A stretch of DNA of 64,000 nt from Bacteroidota bacterium. Its GTDB lineage: Bacteria; Bacteroidota; Bacteroidia; Bacteroidales; Paludibacteraceae. The DNA is taken from NCBI GenBank assembly GCA_021779195.1, contig JAJYBB010000010.1, forward strand, positions 1 through 64,000. Direction: 5' to 3'. The notes beneath the pieces were generated by a model, which was not told the DNA's origin, searched no databases, and saw only the letters and a list, made by a program, of their open reading frames with translations. Each line of letters starts with the position of its first letter. The stretch's first letter is position 1. Positions 18,618 to 28,002 of this stretch are shown here, piece by piece. Made by a program: the position numbers and the translations under genes.

Positions 18618-19547
18618 TTATTTTATTTCATTCATTTTCATCATGCCCATCATTTGGTTCATGGTTTTTTGCATTCCATCAGTAGAAGCATCTAGAAAAA
18701 TAACATTTCCCTTTCCCATTTCACCAAAATGTTTAATGGCTTCTGTCCACATTGAAAAAAGTAAGAATGAAGAATCCAAATCAGCATCGGTCATTTCCTT
18801 GGCAGCTTGTGCCATCCCTTTAGCCACTTCCTCGCGAAACAAAGCAATACCCTGACCGCGTTGCTGAGCTGCTTCTTTTTCAGCAAGCGCCGAAATTTTA
18901 ATCGCATTTCCTTCAGCTTCAGCAGCCTTTGTTTTTGTAATTAAGAGTGCCTGTCCTTCATTTTCGGCAGCAGCTTTCAGGTTATTTGAAGCCACAACAC
19001 GAGACATGGATTTAATAATTTCTTCATCGAAAGTAATGTCATTTAATTGAATATCAATCATGTGATACCCCCACTGTTCCAAGGTATCATCCAAATGTTT
19101 CTTCACTTCCTGAATTATTTCTGTTCGAAGGCTCAGAATTTCAGCCTGTTTTTTGGTAGCCACAAAACTACGAATGGTACCTTCGATGGTACGAATTAAA
19201 GCCTGCATAAAATTGCGGTCGTCAACAAACTTAAAAGCCACATTTTTGATCGTTTCATCAGCTTGATTAAAGACAGCATACAGCAACATAGCCTTAAAAT
19301 AAACGTTGGCTTGATCTTGTGTAACTGCCTGAAACTCTAGCTCAACTGAACGATTTTGAATGGAAATTCTTTTATGAACAAATTCGATAAAAGGAATTTT
19401 AAAATTCAATCCCGGTGCCAAAATACGACGATATTTTCCGAAAATAGTAATAACCGCCACACTTCCTTGATTTACAGTAACAAATCCTGAAAAAATTAAG
19501 AGCAATACAATCACTCCAATTACGATAAGTCCAATTGATACTTGCAT
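18618..19547 (-). CDS. SPFH/band-7 membrane protein (QmcA/slipin type)
   Basis: An N-terminal membrane segment (about 5-25) is followed by the SPFH domain (about 26-200; VNQGSVAVITIFGKYRRILAPGLNFKIPF). A long Ala/Glu-rich helix follows (NNLKAAAENEGQALLITKTKAAEAEG, about 196-245), typical of oligomerising stomatin-like proteins. The C-terminus is Met-rich (MQKTMNQMMGMMKMN). It probably forms ring-like assemblies in the inner membrane and influences proteases or membrane order. No NfeD partner is adjacent. It lies 18 bp after ogt, and a terminator follows. Confidence 0.85.
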   Translation of the reverse strand: MQVSIGLIVIGVIVLLLIFSGFVTVNQGSVAVITIFGKYRRILAPGLNFKIPFIEFVHKRISIQNRSVELEFQAVTQDQANVYFKAMLLYAVFNQADETIKNVAFKFVDDRNFMQALIRTIEGTIRSFVATKKQAEILSLRTEIIQEVKKHLDDTLEQWGYHMIDIQLNDITFDEEIIKSMSRVVASNNLKAAAENEGQALLITKTKAAEAEGNAIKISALAEKEAAQQRGQGIALFREEVAKGMAQAAKEMTDADLDSSFLLFSMWTEAIKHFGEMGKGNVIFLDASTDGMQKTMNQMMGMMKMNEIK

Positions 19548-19565
19548 AAGCTGTTGATTTTAAAA

Positions 19566-20090
19566 TTAATAATTATGATTAGTTTGAGTATGTTTCGTTT
19601 GCTCCCATTCAAGCATTTTTATTTTGCATTCCAATCCCCAGCGAAAACCACCCAAACTCCCATCGGTTCGAATAACTCTATGACATGGAATCAGAAATGC
19701 GATCGGATTAGCTCCAATAGCCGTACCCACAGCACGGACAGCTTTCGGGCGACCGATTTTCTGGGCAATTTGCGCATAAGTCATCGTTTTTCCGATAGGA
19801 ATAGATTGCAATGCAGTCCAAATTGAGTGCTGAAATTCTGTCCCGATAGGATGGATAAGCGGTTTTTCACCTCTTTCGAAAATTTGTCTTGCCAATTTCT
19901 GAGCTTTATCGTCATTTTGTTTAAAATCGGTTTCGGGAAATCGCTGATTTAAATCGAAGAACGCACTTTCCCTACTTTCAGGAAATGTAAGGGCACAAAT
20001 TCCATCGTTGGAAAAAGCAATACAACATTCACCAAATGGAGAAGGTGAATACCCGTAAGCGGGATGGGATTGAGGTGGTAATTGTCTCAT
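19566..20090 (-). CDS. ogt: Methylated-DNA-protein cysteine methyltransferase
   Basis: Repairs O6-methylguanine by irreversible transfer of the methyl group to its own Cys. The signature IPCHRVI holds acceptor Cys136. The helix-turn-helix region (MTYAQIAQKIGRPKAVRAVGTA, about 103-124) with the Arg finger is also present. At 174 residues it has the usual ogt length and lacks an Ada regulatory domain. It precedes the SPFH gene by 18 bp on the same strand, with no obvious functional link. Confidence 0.93.
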   Translation of the reverse strand: MRQLPPQSHPAYGYSPSPFGECCIAFSNDGICALTFPESRESAFFDLNQRFPETDFKQNDDKAQKLARQIFERGEKPLIHPIGTEFQHSIWTALQSIPIGKTMTYAQIAQKIGRPKAVRAVGTAIGANPIAFLIPCHRVIRTDGSLGGFRWGLECKIKMLEWEQTKHTQTNHNY

Positions 20091-20399
20091 ACGTCGATGG
20101 ATTTTGTTTAGAAAAATAAAAGCAATTGCTCTATTCGATAATTAAATCTAAAAATTAATCGCTTAAAATGCTTCTCATTCATTTGTCTGTTACATTTGTT
20201 ACAAAAATACGTATAAAATCGAACTATTGTTCCATCTATATCAAAAAAAATGAATTAGCCTTTATTTCCTGTATTTGACGCAGCCAAAGTCAAATGCCTG
20301 AAATTGATTTTTTACAGTCTTTATACCAAATATCAGAATCTGATTTTACACGTAAACAGTATTTAAAATTAAAAAAGAGATTAATAATTTATCAGCCAA

Positions 20400-21287
20400 A
20401 TGAAGAAAAAAATTTCAATGGTCATTATAGGGATTTTAAGTTTATTAAGTCCAATCATGGCACAACCCAGTTTATCAAAATGGCAAGCACAACCAATTAA
20501 AATCGATGGCGATGCTGCCGATTGGCAAAGCCTTCCCCGATTTTTTAATTCAGAATCAGCAGTTCAGTACGAATTTAGGAATGATGCACAAAACCTCTAT
20601 TTGATCATAAAATCTACGGATCAAGCCACGCAACTTCAACTTGCTCAAGCCGGATTTACAATTCACCTAAAGGAAAAAACGCAACCGCCTACAAAATTCA
20701 GTATAACTTTTCCTGCAAGAAAATCGGAAACCTGGATGAATTTTCATAACAATCCCGAAGAAAAACCCGAATTACTCAATGATAAGTATAACACCCCTCC
20801 CGATATAATTCCTAGAGATTCAGCTATTTTAGCTGGTTTCATGTATACCAAAGGAATGATTTATTCCGATAAAAATGATTCCAACGCCTTTAGCTTTGCT
20901 CAAAGTAAAAATAACCGAAAGCAAACCATTTTTGAAATTCAAATTCCGCTGCGCGAAATTTTTGGAAACAATTTTAATTTAATTCAGGTGAGCAAAATGG
21001 CATTTCAATTGCAAGTAATTATCAACGATTTATCCTTAAATTCTATGCAAAATAAACATGGTAAAATGGGTGAAAGAGGCATGCAAAATGGAATGAGACG
21101 AAACGGGCAAATGGGTGGAATGAATGGAGGCGAAATGCGCGAAAGAAATGATCAAGGTAGCGGGATGAATGGTAGTAGTGAAGGATTAAATGAACAAGGC
21201 AATATAACTGATGGCAATTTTAACAACAATTTATCATTTGGTCGCAAAAGTTTCTCGATTGACTTCGTGTTATCTACTTCAAAATAA
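20400..21287 (+). CDS. Secreted CBM9-like domain protein with Gly/Met/Asn-rich tail
   Basis: Signal peptide (about 1-21, ending MAQ), then an N-terminal segment of the type IKIDGDAADWQSLP (about 33-46). This opening is typical of CBM9-like carbohydrate-binding domains that recur in secreted proteins. A domain of about 190 residues follows. From about residue 220 to 275 there is a low-complexity stretch rich in Gly, Met, Asn and Arg (for example GMRRNGQMGGMNGGEMRER), and then the ending FGRKSFSIDFVLS, which could close the beta-sandwich. The low-complexity insert would thus be a loop. No enzymatic motif is seen. The function is unknown. It is convergent with menE, 8 bp apart. Confidence 0.6.
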   Translation: MKKKISMVIIGILSLLSPIMAQPSLSKWQAQPIKIDGDAADWQSLPRFFNSESAVQYEFRNDAQNLYLIIKSTDQATQLQLAQAGFTIHLKEKTQPPTKFSITFPARKSETWMNFHNNPEEKPELLNDKYNTPPDIIPRDSAILAGFMYTKGMIYSDKNDSNAFSFAQSKNNRKQTIFEIQIPLREIFGNNFNLIQVSKMAFQLQVIINDLSLNSMQNKHGKMGERGMQNGMRRNGQMGGMNGGEMRERNDQGSGMNGSSEGLNEQGNITDGNFNNNLSFGRKSFSIDFVLSTSK

Positions 21288-21295
21288 TCGACTTA

Positions 21296-22351
21296 CTATA
21301 ATTTTTTAATCGTTTCATTACGTAATATCTTATTACTGGCAGAATAAATAAAATGAGACAGATAAAATATTTGTTTCGGTTGTTCGTATTTAACCAACAC
21401 CTGTTTTAATCTGTTCTTCAGTTCAGTTTCTTCAGATTTAGTATAAGTTGCCGACTCAATAACCAAAATCACTTGCTGTCCAAGATTTTCGTCAGGCAAC
21501 ATGCCAATAAAAAAAGGATGAAGCATAAAGGGCTGCATTTTTTTTTCAACCATCTCGGGATGTATTTTTACACCACCGGAATTTATCATATAGTCAGCAC
21601 GCCCCAACCATCGAAAAGAAGTTTTCGAATGAATTTCCACAATATCATTCGTGATAATTTCATCTCTAAGCAAATCAGGTGCACTGACAATCAGGCATCC
21701 TCGTTCATCCTGACAGATACTCACACCATCAACAATCGTAAAATAGTCCGATTTTGTTTGTCCGTTAAAACAACGTAAAGCAATATGCGAACAGGTTTCA
21801 GTCATTCCATAGGTTTCATAAAAACGAGTCTCGAAAGATGCAACCAACTGTTCAAGTTTGACATTCACGTGCCCCCCGCCAACTATAATATGGCGAATCT
21901 GTAGCTTTGCCAACGAATGAATGGAATGATGCAGTTGATAAGGTGTAATTGCCGTGAAATCAATAGATTCATTTAAGTTTTCAAATGGATTTGCTTTTGG
22001 GTCGACACAAATTAAATTAAAACCTCCCACAAGTGCGCGTACTACCATCATTTTTCCAGCAATATACGACACCGGCAAACAAAGCAAAGCACTACACTGA
22101 TCATCCAGATTGAAAAACCGATTGGTCATTTGAGCAGAATGAATCATACATTCTTTTGAAAGTTCAATTTGCTTGGGTTCTCCGGTCGAACCTGAAGTAT
22201 GAACAGAAATAAAGGGAGTATTATCAAACCAGTTTTTCAAAAAATAATAAATGGCATTGCGCCATGAATTTTCAGGCTCATTCGGATAATAAAGTTGTTC
22301 CAACTCGTCCATTCCAAAAACCAATCCATTCAATTTTATTCTTTCATTCAT
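21296..22351 (-). CDS. menE: o-Succinylbenzoate-CoA ligase
   Basis: ANL-superfamily acyl-CoA synthetase that activates o-succinylbenzoate in menaquinone biosynthesis. The ATP-binding loop HTSGSTGEPKQIELS lies near residue 50. FYETYGMTETCSHIA follows, then FRWLGRADYMINSGGVKIHPEMVE hinges the C-terminal domain. The catalytic Lys region is ASNKILRNE at the end. I start at 22351, where ATGA overlaps the menC stop; the ATG at 22375 would overlap menC by 28 bp. The protein is short for the family (351 residues), which is usual in Bacteroidota. Confidence 0.88.
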   Translation of the reverse strand: MNERIKLNGLVFGMDELEQLYYPNEPENSWRNAIYYFLKNWFDNTPFISVHTSGSTGEPKQIELSKECMIHSAQMTNRFFNLDDQCSALLCLPVSYIAGKMMVVRALVGGFNLICVDPKANPFENLNESIDFTAITPYQLHHSIHSLAKLQIRHIIVGGGHVNVKLEQLVASFETRFYETYGMTETCSHIALRCFNGQTKSDYFTIVDGVSICQDERGCLIVSAPDLLRDEIITNDIVEIHSKTSFRWLGRADYMINSGGVKIHPEMVEKKMQPFMLHPFFIGMLPDENLGQQVILVIESATYTKSEETELKNRLKQVLVKYEQPKQIFYLSHFIYSASNKILRNETIKKL

Positions 22352-23397
22352 GCCAATATTGAACTTAAATCCCATTGATTTTCAGTTTTATAATAAAGTT
22401 TTGCATGCTCAATTACCAAAGGCGAAGGAATATTATTGTGATAAATTTGTCCAGTACCCAATCCTTGAGGTAATTCCGAACCCAATGAAGCAGTCCATTG
22501 TGCGATGGCATTCAGTCCGATATTGGATTCTAAAGCGGAAGTAATCCACCATTCAATATGATATTTTTGGGATAATTGAATCCACTCTTCCGAAGCGCTG
22601 AATCCACCAAGAAGACTTGGTTTCAAGATAACATAGGCAGGTTTAATTTTATTCAATAAATTTTCTTTATCGGACGATTGAACACCTATTAATTCTTCGT
22701 CGAGCACGATAGGAATCGGAGAAAGGCGACAAAGTTCAGCCATCGAATCAAATTGTTGCTGACGAATGGGTTGCTCAATCGAATGAATTGAAAAAGCAGC
22801 TAACTTTTCTAATTTTTGAAGTGCATCACCTATACTAAAACCACCATTTGCATCCAAACGAATTTCAATATCCGCAGCCGAAAATTCATGACGAATATCC
22901 GTGATGATTCCGAGTTCGGTATCAAAATCTAATGCTCCCACTTTCAGTTTAATACACCGGAAACCAGCCGTGATTTTTTCGCGAATTTGCTTTTGCATAA
23001 AAGCTTTATCGCCCATCCAAACCAAACCGTTAATAGGAATTCCAAATTTTCCTTCAGAAAATGAATTTTGAAATAAAACCTTCGTGCCATGGGATTTTAA
23101 ATCGAATAAGGCAGCTTCCAACCCAAATGAAATTGAAGGAAAAGCCGACAAATCAATGGAGTCTAGATCGACTCCTGCGTTAAGCAACTCACAAATTTCT
23201 ACAAGTTTATCGTGATAAAGATTTTCAGGATCGATGCTCAGATTGGGAATAGTGGAGCACTCGCCTATACCTGTAAACCCATCTTTTTCAAGCATTAAAA
23301 AAGATGAATTTTTATGCAGTAAAATCCCGCGTGAAGTTCCGGCAGGAAATTTAAACTGAAAATCGATGGTTTTAAAACGCGCAAAGATTGGTGCCAT
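22348..23397 (-). CDS. menC: o-Succinylbenzoate synthase
   Basis: Enolase-superfamily dehydratase that converts SHCHC to o-succinylbenzoate. Catalytic and metal residues are in place: Lys150 and Lys152 (KLK), Asp182 (LDANG), Glu208 (IEQP), Asp233 (DEEL) and Lys259 (LKPSLLGG). At 349 residues it is full length. It is translationally coupled to menE (4-base overlap) and 8 bp after hisC. Other men genes are not in the window. Confidence 0.92.
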   Translation of the reverse strand: MAPIFARFKTIDFQFKFPAGTSRGILLHKNSSFLMLEKDGFTGIGECSTIPNLSIDPENLYHDKLVEICELLNAGVDLDSIDLSAFPSISFGLEAALFDLKSHGTKVLFQNSFSEGKFGIPINGLVWMGDKAFMQKQIREKITAGFRCIKLKVGALDFDTELGIITDIRHEFSAADIEIRLDANGGFSIGDALQKLEKLAAFSIHSIEQPIRQQQFDSMAELCRLSPIPIVLDEELIGVQSSDKENLLNKIKPAYVILKPSLLGGFSASEEWIQLSQKYHIEWWITSALESNIGLNAIAQWTASLGSELPQGLGTGQIYHNNIPSPLVIEHAKLYYKTENQWDLSSILA

Positions 23398-23405
23398 AAG
23401 CCGAA

Positions 23406-24434
23406 TTAAAATTCGCGTAAAGAACTCAATAAAACCGTATTTTCATGCGGCGTTCCTACCGTGATTCGCAAACATCCCAAACATAAAGAAACATTGTTAC
23501 GATTGCGGACAATAATACTTTTTTCAACTAAATAATGATATATGGCATTTGCATCGTCCACTTTCACCAATACAAAATTTGCATCTGAAAGAAAAATATG
23601 ACGAACAAAAGGCAATTGATTCAACTCATTTATTAACAGGGAACGTTGCTCAAGCAAAATCTGTACCCATATTTTCACCTGTTCGGGTTGATCTAACATT
23701 TTCAAAGCCTGTTGTTGAGTTAAAATATTGATATTATACGGATATTTAATTTTGTTCATTACCATAATGATTTCGACCGAAGCAAATGCCATCCCCAAAC
23801 GAATGCCAGCACTACCCCAGGCTTTTGAAAAGGTTTGCAGGATCACCAAGTTAGGATATTGTTTAAGTTGCGAAACAAATCCCGATTGGGCTGAAAAATC
23901 TATATACGCTTCATCCAATACCACTAACCCATTAAAAATATTTAGAATATTTACAATCTCATTCTGATCTAAACTATTTCCGGTCGGGTTATTCGGTGAG
24001 CAAAGCCAAATAAGTTTTGTATGCTCATCAGAAGCATTCAACAATTTTTCAGCGGTAATTTGAAAATATTCATCCAATAATACAGGTCTGTATTCCACAT
24101 CATTAATGGCGGCACTTACTTTATACATGCCATAAGTAGGTTCGATAGCAACCACATTATCAATTCCGGGGTTGCAAAATGCGCGATAAAGCAAATCTAT
24201 GGCTTCGTCACTTCCATTACCCAGAAAGATTTGTTCAGCCAGAACCTGCTTCAAGGCTGCCAGTCTAACTTTCAGCGATAATTGCAAAGGATCAGGATAA
24301 CGATTAAAGGGAGCATTATAAGGATTCTCGTTGGCATCCAAATACACCGAGGCTTCTCCTTTGAACTCATCGCGAGCGCAGGAATAAGGTTGAAGCGAGC
24401 GGATATTTTTGCGGATTAAATTATCAATATTCAT
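23406..24434 (-). CDS. hisC: Histidinol-phosphate aminotransferase
   Basis: A fold-type I PLP aminotransferase acting on imidazole-acetol phosphate in histidine synthesis. DANENPYN (33-40) is at the substrate entrance. CSPNNPTGN and [10 protein letters not shown] (about 171-180) bind the cofactor, and the PLP lysine is Lys204 in TFSKAWG. At 342 residues the length is normal. It lies 30 bp after hisD and 8 bp before menC, so the his pair and the men pair probably share a transcript. Confidence 0.92.
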   Translation of the reverse strand: MNIDNLIRKNIRSLQPYSCARDEFKGEASVYLDANENPYNAPFNRYPDPLQLSLKVRLAALKQVLAEQIFLGNGSDEAIDLLYRAFCNPGIDNVVAIEPTYGMYKVSAAINDVEYRPVLLDEYFQITAEKLLNASDEHTKLIWLCSPNNPTGNSLDQNEIVNILNIFNGLVVLDEAYIDFSAQSGFVSQLKQYPNLVILQTFSKAWGSAGIRLGMAFASVEIIMVMNKIKYPYNINILTQQQALKMLDQPEQVKIWVQILLEQRSLLINELNQLPFVRHIFLSDANFVLVKVDDANAIYHYLVEKSIIVRNRNNVSLCLGCLRITVGTPHENTVLLSSLREF

Positions 24435-24464
24435 ATATTTATAAAAATTCGTAAACTTTAAATA

Positions 24465-25781
24465 TTAACGTCGGGTACAATTATCAAAAGGTTCGTCTTC
24501 TGGTTCAAAGTCAAGCCTGATTTTGACAGCATTACTGTGAGCCTGCAAATCTTCACTTTCAGCCATTAAGGTTATCGCATTACTTAAATTTGTAAGTCCA
24601 TCCTTACTGATTTGCTGAAATGTAATTTTTCGTACAAAACTATCTAAGTTTACGCCGTTATATGCTTTGGAATAACCATTTGTAGGCAGTGTATGGTTAG
24701 TTCCCGATGCATAATCCCCTGCACTTTCAGGTGTGTAATCGCCTAAAAAAACTGAACCCGCATTTACTATATTGGCAGCTACGCCCATATAATACCTTGT
24801 TGAAATTATGAGATGTTCAGGTGCATATTCATTGGTCATTTCAACAGCTTCTTCCAAATTTTTTACTAAAATAATTTTACTGTGCTCAAGTGCTTTACGG
24901 GCGATTTCCTTTCGAGGTAACTGCTCCAATTGCAGTTCAATTTGTTCTAAAACTGGTTGAATTATTTTATCACTTACCGTGATTAAAATCGCCTGACTAT
25001 CAACGCCATGTTCAGTTTGAGAAAGCATATCGGCTGCTATAAAAGCTGGATTAGCTTGTTCATCGGCGATAATTTCAACTTCAGATGGACCTGCGGGCAT
25101 ATCAATGGCTACATCGTGTAGCGAAACCAATTGTTTGGCAGCTGTAACATACTGATTACCTGGACCAAAAATTTTGTACACGTTCGGTACTGTTTCGGTT
25201 CCATAAGCCATAGCAGCAATTGCCTGAATGCCACCCAACTTAAAAATACGATGAATTCCCGCTACCTTGGCAGCATAAATTACTGCCGGATGGATTTTTC
25301 CGTTTTTATTCGGCGGGGTGCATAAAACAACTTGATTGCATTCGGCTATTTGAGCAGGCACACCCAACATCAAAACCGTGGAAAACAAGGGCGCTGTACC
25401 CCCAGGTATGTACAATCCTACTTTTTCAATCGCCACAGCCTTTTGCCAGCAAAAAACTCCGGGAGAAGTTTGAATCTCTGGCAATTCATGTTGTTGTTCG
25501 ATATGAAATTTCCATATATTCCGGCGAGCCATTTCAATGGCTTGTTTCAAATTGACAGAAATTAATTTTTCAGCTTCAGACCATTCTTCAGGGCTAAGTT
25601 CAAAATTTTCGATCGCTACCTTATCGAATTTGAGACTGTATTTTTTCAACGCAACATCCCCGTTGGATCGTACATCGTTTAGCACTGTTTGCACTGTTTC
25701 GAATAATTTTGAATGATCAAATACAGGGCGTTCCAAAACTGACTTCCAATCTTCACGCGATGGAAAACGAATAATTTGCAT
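24465..25781 (-). CDS. hisD: Histidinol dehydrogenase
   Basis: Zn-dependent, NAD-linked oxidation of histidinol to histidine. Landmarks: GLYIPGGTAPLFSTVLMLGVPA, IFGPGNQYVTAAK, DMPAGPSEVEI, the HGVDSQA metal region and EYAPEHL with the catalytic Glu-His pair. The C-terminus (EDEPFDNCTRR) runs slightly past the usual end. hisG, hisB, hisH, hisA, hisF and hisIE are not visible, so the histidine genes are split in this genome. Confidence 0.94.
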   Translation of the reverse strand: MQIIRFPSREDWKSVLERPVFDHSKLFETVQTVLNDVRSNGDVALKKYSLKFDKVAIENFELSPEEWSEAEKLISVNLKQAIEMARRNIWKFHIEQQHELPEIQTSPGVFCWQKAVAIEKVGLYIPGGTAPLFSTVLMLGVPAQIAECNQVVLCTPPNKNGKIHPAVIYAAKVAGIHRIFKLGGIQAIAAMAYGTETVPNVYKIFGPGNQYVTAAKQLVSLHDVAIDMPAGPSEVEIIADEQANPAFIAADMLSQTEHGVDSQAILITVSDKIIQPVLEQIELQLEQLPRKEIARKALEHSKIILVKNLEEAVEMTNEYAPEHLIISTRYYMGVAANIVNAGSVFLGDYTPESAGDYASGTNHTLPTNGYSKAYNGVNLDSFVRKITFQQISKDGLTNLSNAITLMAESEDLQAHSNAVKIRLDFEPEDEPFDNCTRR

Positions 25782-25811
25782 AAATACAATTATTTAATTA
25801 ATATCCAACTA

Positions 25812-26840
25812 TTAAAAATGTACAACATATTCAGCCATAAACTTGCTTTGAATATTGGTATCATTGTTCCCAAAATATTGTTCGTAATTTAAACGTATAT
25901 CATTGATAAAAGGTTTCGATAAACTAAGCGTGATACCTCCCGTAATTCTGTTGCTGGCATTTTCAACCGCATAGTTCATGATGGATGAACTCACAATATT
26001 ATATTTTAAATTATCTGACATGCCATCAACCCGCAACACGGGAGTTATTTTAGTTAGAGTTTTCGACGTTGGTGTCCAAATATCATAAGCTATAAATGCA
26101 AAAAAACCGCTTGAAAACTTTTGGTCCAATAATATGTTTTGACTGTATGTCTTGAAAAAATATTCACTTTCAAAATGTAAATTTCCAATATCATATTTCA
26201 AACCGGCATCGTAATAATTCATCCGAATATCTCCAGGACAAATAGTATTTGCATTCAATGAAATCTGAAATGCTTTTTCGGGAAGTACAATCAAACGCGC
26301 ATCATAGCTCAATTTATTAAAAGAAATTGTTTTATTCTGAATGTAAATGCCCATACCATTATATACTCCAAGTGTTAAATTTAATGGAAATTTATTTTTA
26401 TCAAAATAATTAGCCGAAATGCCCACATCATGCAAATTGGTCAACTGATTCCCAATAAACGAACGACTTGCAAAATACAATTCATAAGGTGTTCGAATAT
26501 TATCGGTGCTAAATGGCACTTTTTGTTGTCCTAAAGTCAGAGTCCAACTTTTTTGTGGTTGAACACGGATATAGGCATCTAACATTTTAATTGATCCCGC
26601 ATCCGAAAAATCAACTTCAGTTTTATAACTTGTAACGGGCGTTAAATTTCCCTTAATACACAAACGCGCATTTCGCACTTGAAAACGATTTTGGTTTAAG
26701 TAATTAAAGTACTCATAACGAGCACGCACGGTACCTTCGAGATGGGGTACAAACGAAAAAAATGAATCTGAAGCTGATAAATACGAGGAACACAGCAAAA
26801 ACAAAATTGAAATGGCTGAACACTTAATATGTTTTTTCAT
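25812..26840 (-). CDS. Outer-membrane porin, OprO/OprP (phosphate-selective) type
   Basis: A signal peptide (start at the ATG giving MKKHIKCSA) is followed by a beta-barrel sequence. YKTEVDFSDAGSIKMLDAYIRVQP and LTLGQQKVPFS in the first third are typical of the PF07396 porin family. The C-terminal residue is Phe (EYVVHF), the outer-membrane insertion signal. I moved the start from 26888 to 26840 because the longer form begins inside the HAD gene and has a hydrophilic leader. About 342 residues, probably 16 strands. The permeating anion is unknown. Confidence 0.78.
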   Translation of the reverse strand: MKKHIKCSAISILFLLCSSYLSASDSFFSFVPHLEGTVRARYEYFNYLNQNRFQVRNARLCIKGNLTPVTSYKTEVDFSDAGSIKMLDAYIRVQPQKSWTLTLGQQKVPFSTDNIRTPYELYFASRSFIGNQLTNLHDVGISANYFDKNKFPLNLTLGVYNGMGIYIQNKTISFNKLSYDARLIVLPEKAFQISLNANTICPGDIRMNYYDAGLKYDIGNLHFESEYFFKTYSQNILLDQKFSSGFFAFIAYDIWTPTSKTLTKITPVLRVDGMSDNLKYNIVSSSIMNYAVENASNRITGGITLSLSKPFINDIRLNYEQYFGNNDTNIQSKFMAEYVVHF

Positions 26841-26860
26841 TAAATTCATCGACCATTCAA

Positions 26861-27586
26861 CTAAAAATTTGCACGAAAGTAATCCCATTTTTCAAATAAT
26901 TCTTTAATCGTGTCGAACACGATATCGGCACCACTATCAATCAATATTTTATCCTCTAAAACGCCAGTATTTACTGCCAAGACAAAAAGACCTGCTGCTT
27001 TTGCAGATTCGACTCCAAGGGGAGCATTTTCAACAACAACTACTTCCCAAGGCTGTAACCCCGATTTTTTTAATGCCTTTAAATAGGGTTCCGGATGTGG
27101 TTTCCCTTCTGTAACATCAAAGGCTGTAACCATATTATTTTTGTTAAAGATATTTGGAAAACTAACGTTTAAACTGTCTAAGAGCGTTGGTTGTCCCGAG
27201 CCTGTAACTAAAAATATTTGAAAGTGTTGCGATTTTAATTTTAAAAGTAATTCCAGTGCAAAAGGCATTTCCTCCGTTTTACCCGATTGTTCGAACAAAT
27301 TTGATTTTGAATGATAAAGGCTCTTTTTTTCTTCCTCGGTCGCAACACGATTAAACTGTTGCATATATACGCCGTCAATGGTTGATGCTCCTGTTCGACC
27401 CTCGTTGAGATAACATTCATATTCGGTAAATGGAATTCCTTTCAGTTCGAAAGCCTTAACCCAAGCCCAAGAATGATATTTCATAGAATCGAATAAAACC
27501 CCATCCATATCAAAAAAAACAGCTTTTGGACTAAAATTAGGATATTTCTTATTAACAATAAAGTGTTGAATTTCCGTTGAAAACAT
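26861..27586 (-). CDS. HAD-superfamily phosphatase, beta-phosphoglucomutase-like
   Basis: Motif I FFDMDGVLFDS (about 24-34) with nucleophile and acid/base Asp. Motif II is VTGSGQ, Lys in GKPHPEPYL, and motif III VVVENAPLGVESAKAAG. The alpha-helical cap between motifs I and II marks the beta-phosphoglucomutase/phosphatase subfamily. 241 residues. The substrate is a phosphorylated sugar or similar metabolite. A clear TATCTTTG element precedes it; the porin follows 20 bp downstream. Confidence 0.85.
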   Translation of the reverse strand: MFSTEIQHFIVNKKYPNFSPKAVFFDMDGVLFDSMKYHSWAWVKAFELKGIPFTEYECYLNEGRTGASTIDGVYMQQFNRVATEEEKKSLYHSKSNLFEQSGKTEEMPFALELLLKLKSQHFQIFLVTGSGQPTLLDSLNVSFPNIFNKNNMVTAFDVTEGKPHPEPYLKALKKSGLQPWEVVVVENAPLGVESAKAAGLFVLAVNTGVLEDKILIDSGADIVFDTIKELFEKWDYFRANF

Positions 27587-27603
27587 TGTATTTAATTTTT
27601 TTG

Positions 27604-27611
27604 CAAAGATA
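27604..27611 (-). promoter_or_regulatory. -7 element of the HAD gene
   Basis: TATCTTTG on the minus strand, 18 bp before the start codon. Confidence 0.6.
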
Positions 27612-27773
27612 CGTAAATTGTAGCTATTTTGGGCGTTCTGGATCTGTTTATGGATTTAATAAATCACTTAATTTCGTATCAGGGCTGATACTCATAAAAT
27701 TCGACCATACTCCATATTAAATGAATTACATATTTTTTTCGAAAAGAAATCATCTGGTTCTCTGAAAAATTAG

Positions 27774-27781
27774 TACTTTTG
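27774..27781 (+). promoter_or_regulatory. -7 element of tRNA-Pro
   Basis: TACTTTTG ends 15 bp before the tRNA, the spacing expected for a transcript with almost no 5' leader. Confidence 0.6.
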
Positions 27782-27796
27782 CAGCACAATTCCAAT

Positions 27797-27869
27797 CGGG
27801 ATGTGGCGCAGTTGGTAGCGTGCTACGTTCGGGACGTAGAGGTCGCAGGTTCGAATCTTGTCATCCCGA
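27797..27869 (+). tRNA. tRNA-Pro (anticodon CGG)
   Basis: A complete cloverleaf can be drawn by hand. The acceptor stem CGGGATG/CATCCCG is perfect. The D-stem is 806-809/818-821 (offsets within 27 kb), and the anticodon stem CTACG/CGTAG closes loop TTCGGGA with anticodon CGG at 27830-27832. The variable loop has five bases, and the T-arm GCAGG-TTCGAAT-CTTGT has one G-T pair. The discriminator is A at 27869 and CCA is not encoded. It reads CCG proline codons. Confidence 0.95.
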
Positions 27870-27974
27870 CTAAAATGAGTAATTTAAAGTAAGATTGCAA
27901 GCGCTTTCTTACTTTTTTTTGTGATTATTTGACAATTTAAGCAAGTATATGCCGTTTAATTGGTATTATTTTTG

Positions 27975-27982
27975 TATTTTTG
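27975..27982 (+). promoter_or_regulatory. -7 element of the lipoprotein gene
   Basis: TATTTTTG on the plus strand, 20 bp before the ATG at 28003. It lies downstream of the alternative ATG at 27949 and so excludes that start. Confidence 0.55.
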
Positions 27983-28002
27983 CAGAAAATTATAATCCAC
28001 TC

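Noticed and set aside
20294..20500. 68-codon frame before the CBM9-like gene
   Set aside because: Overlaps the signal-peptide-bearing gene in another frame and shows no recognisable sequence.
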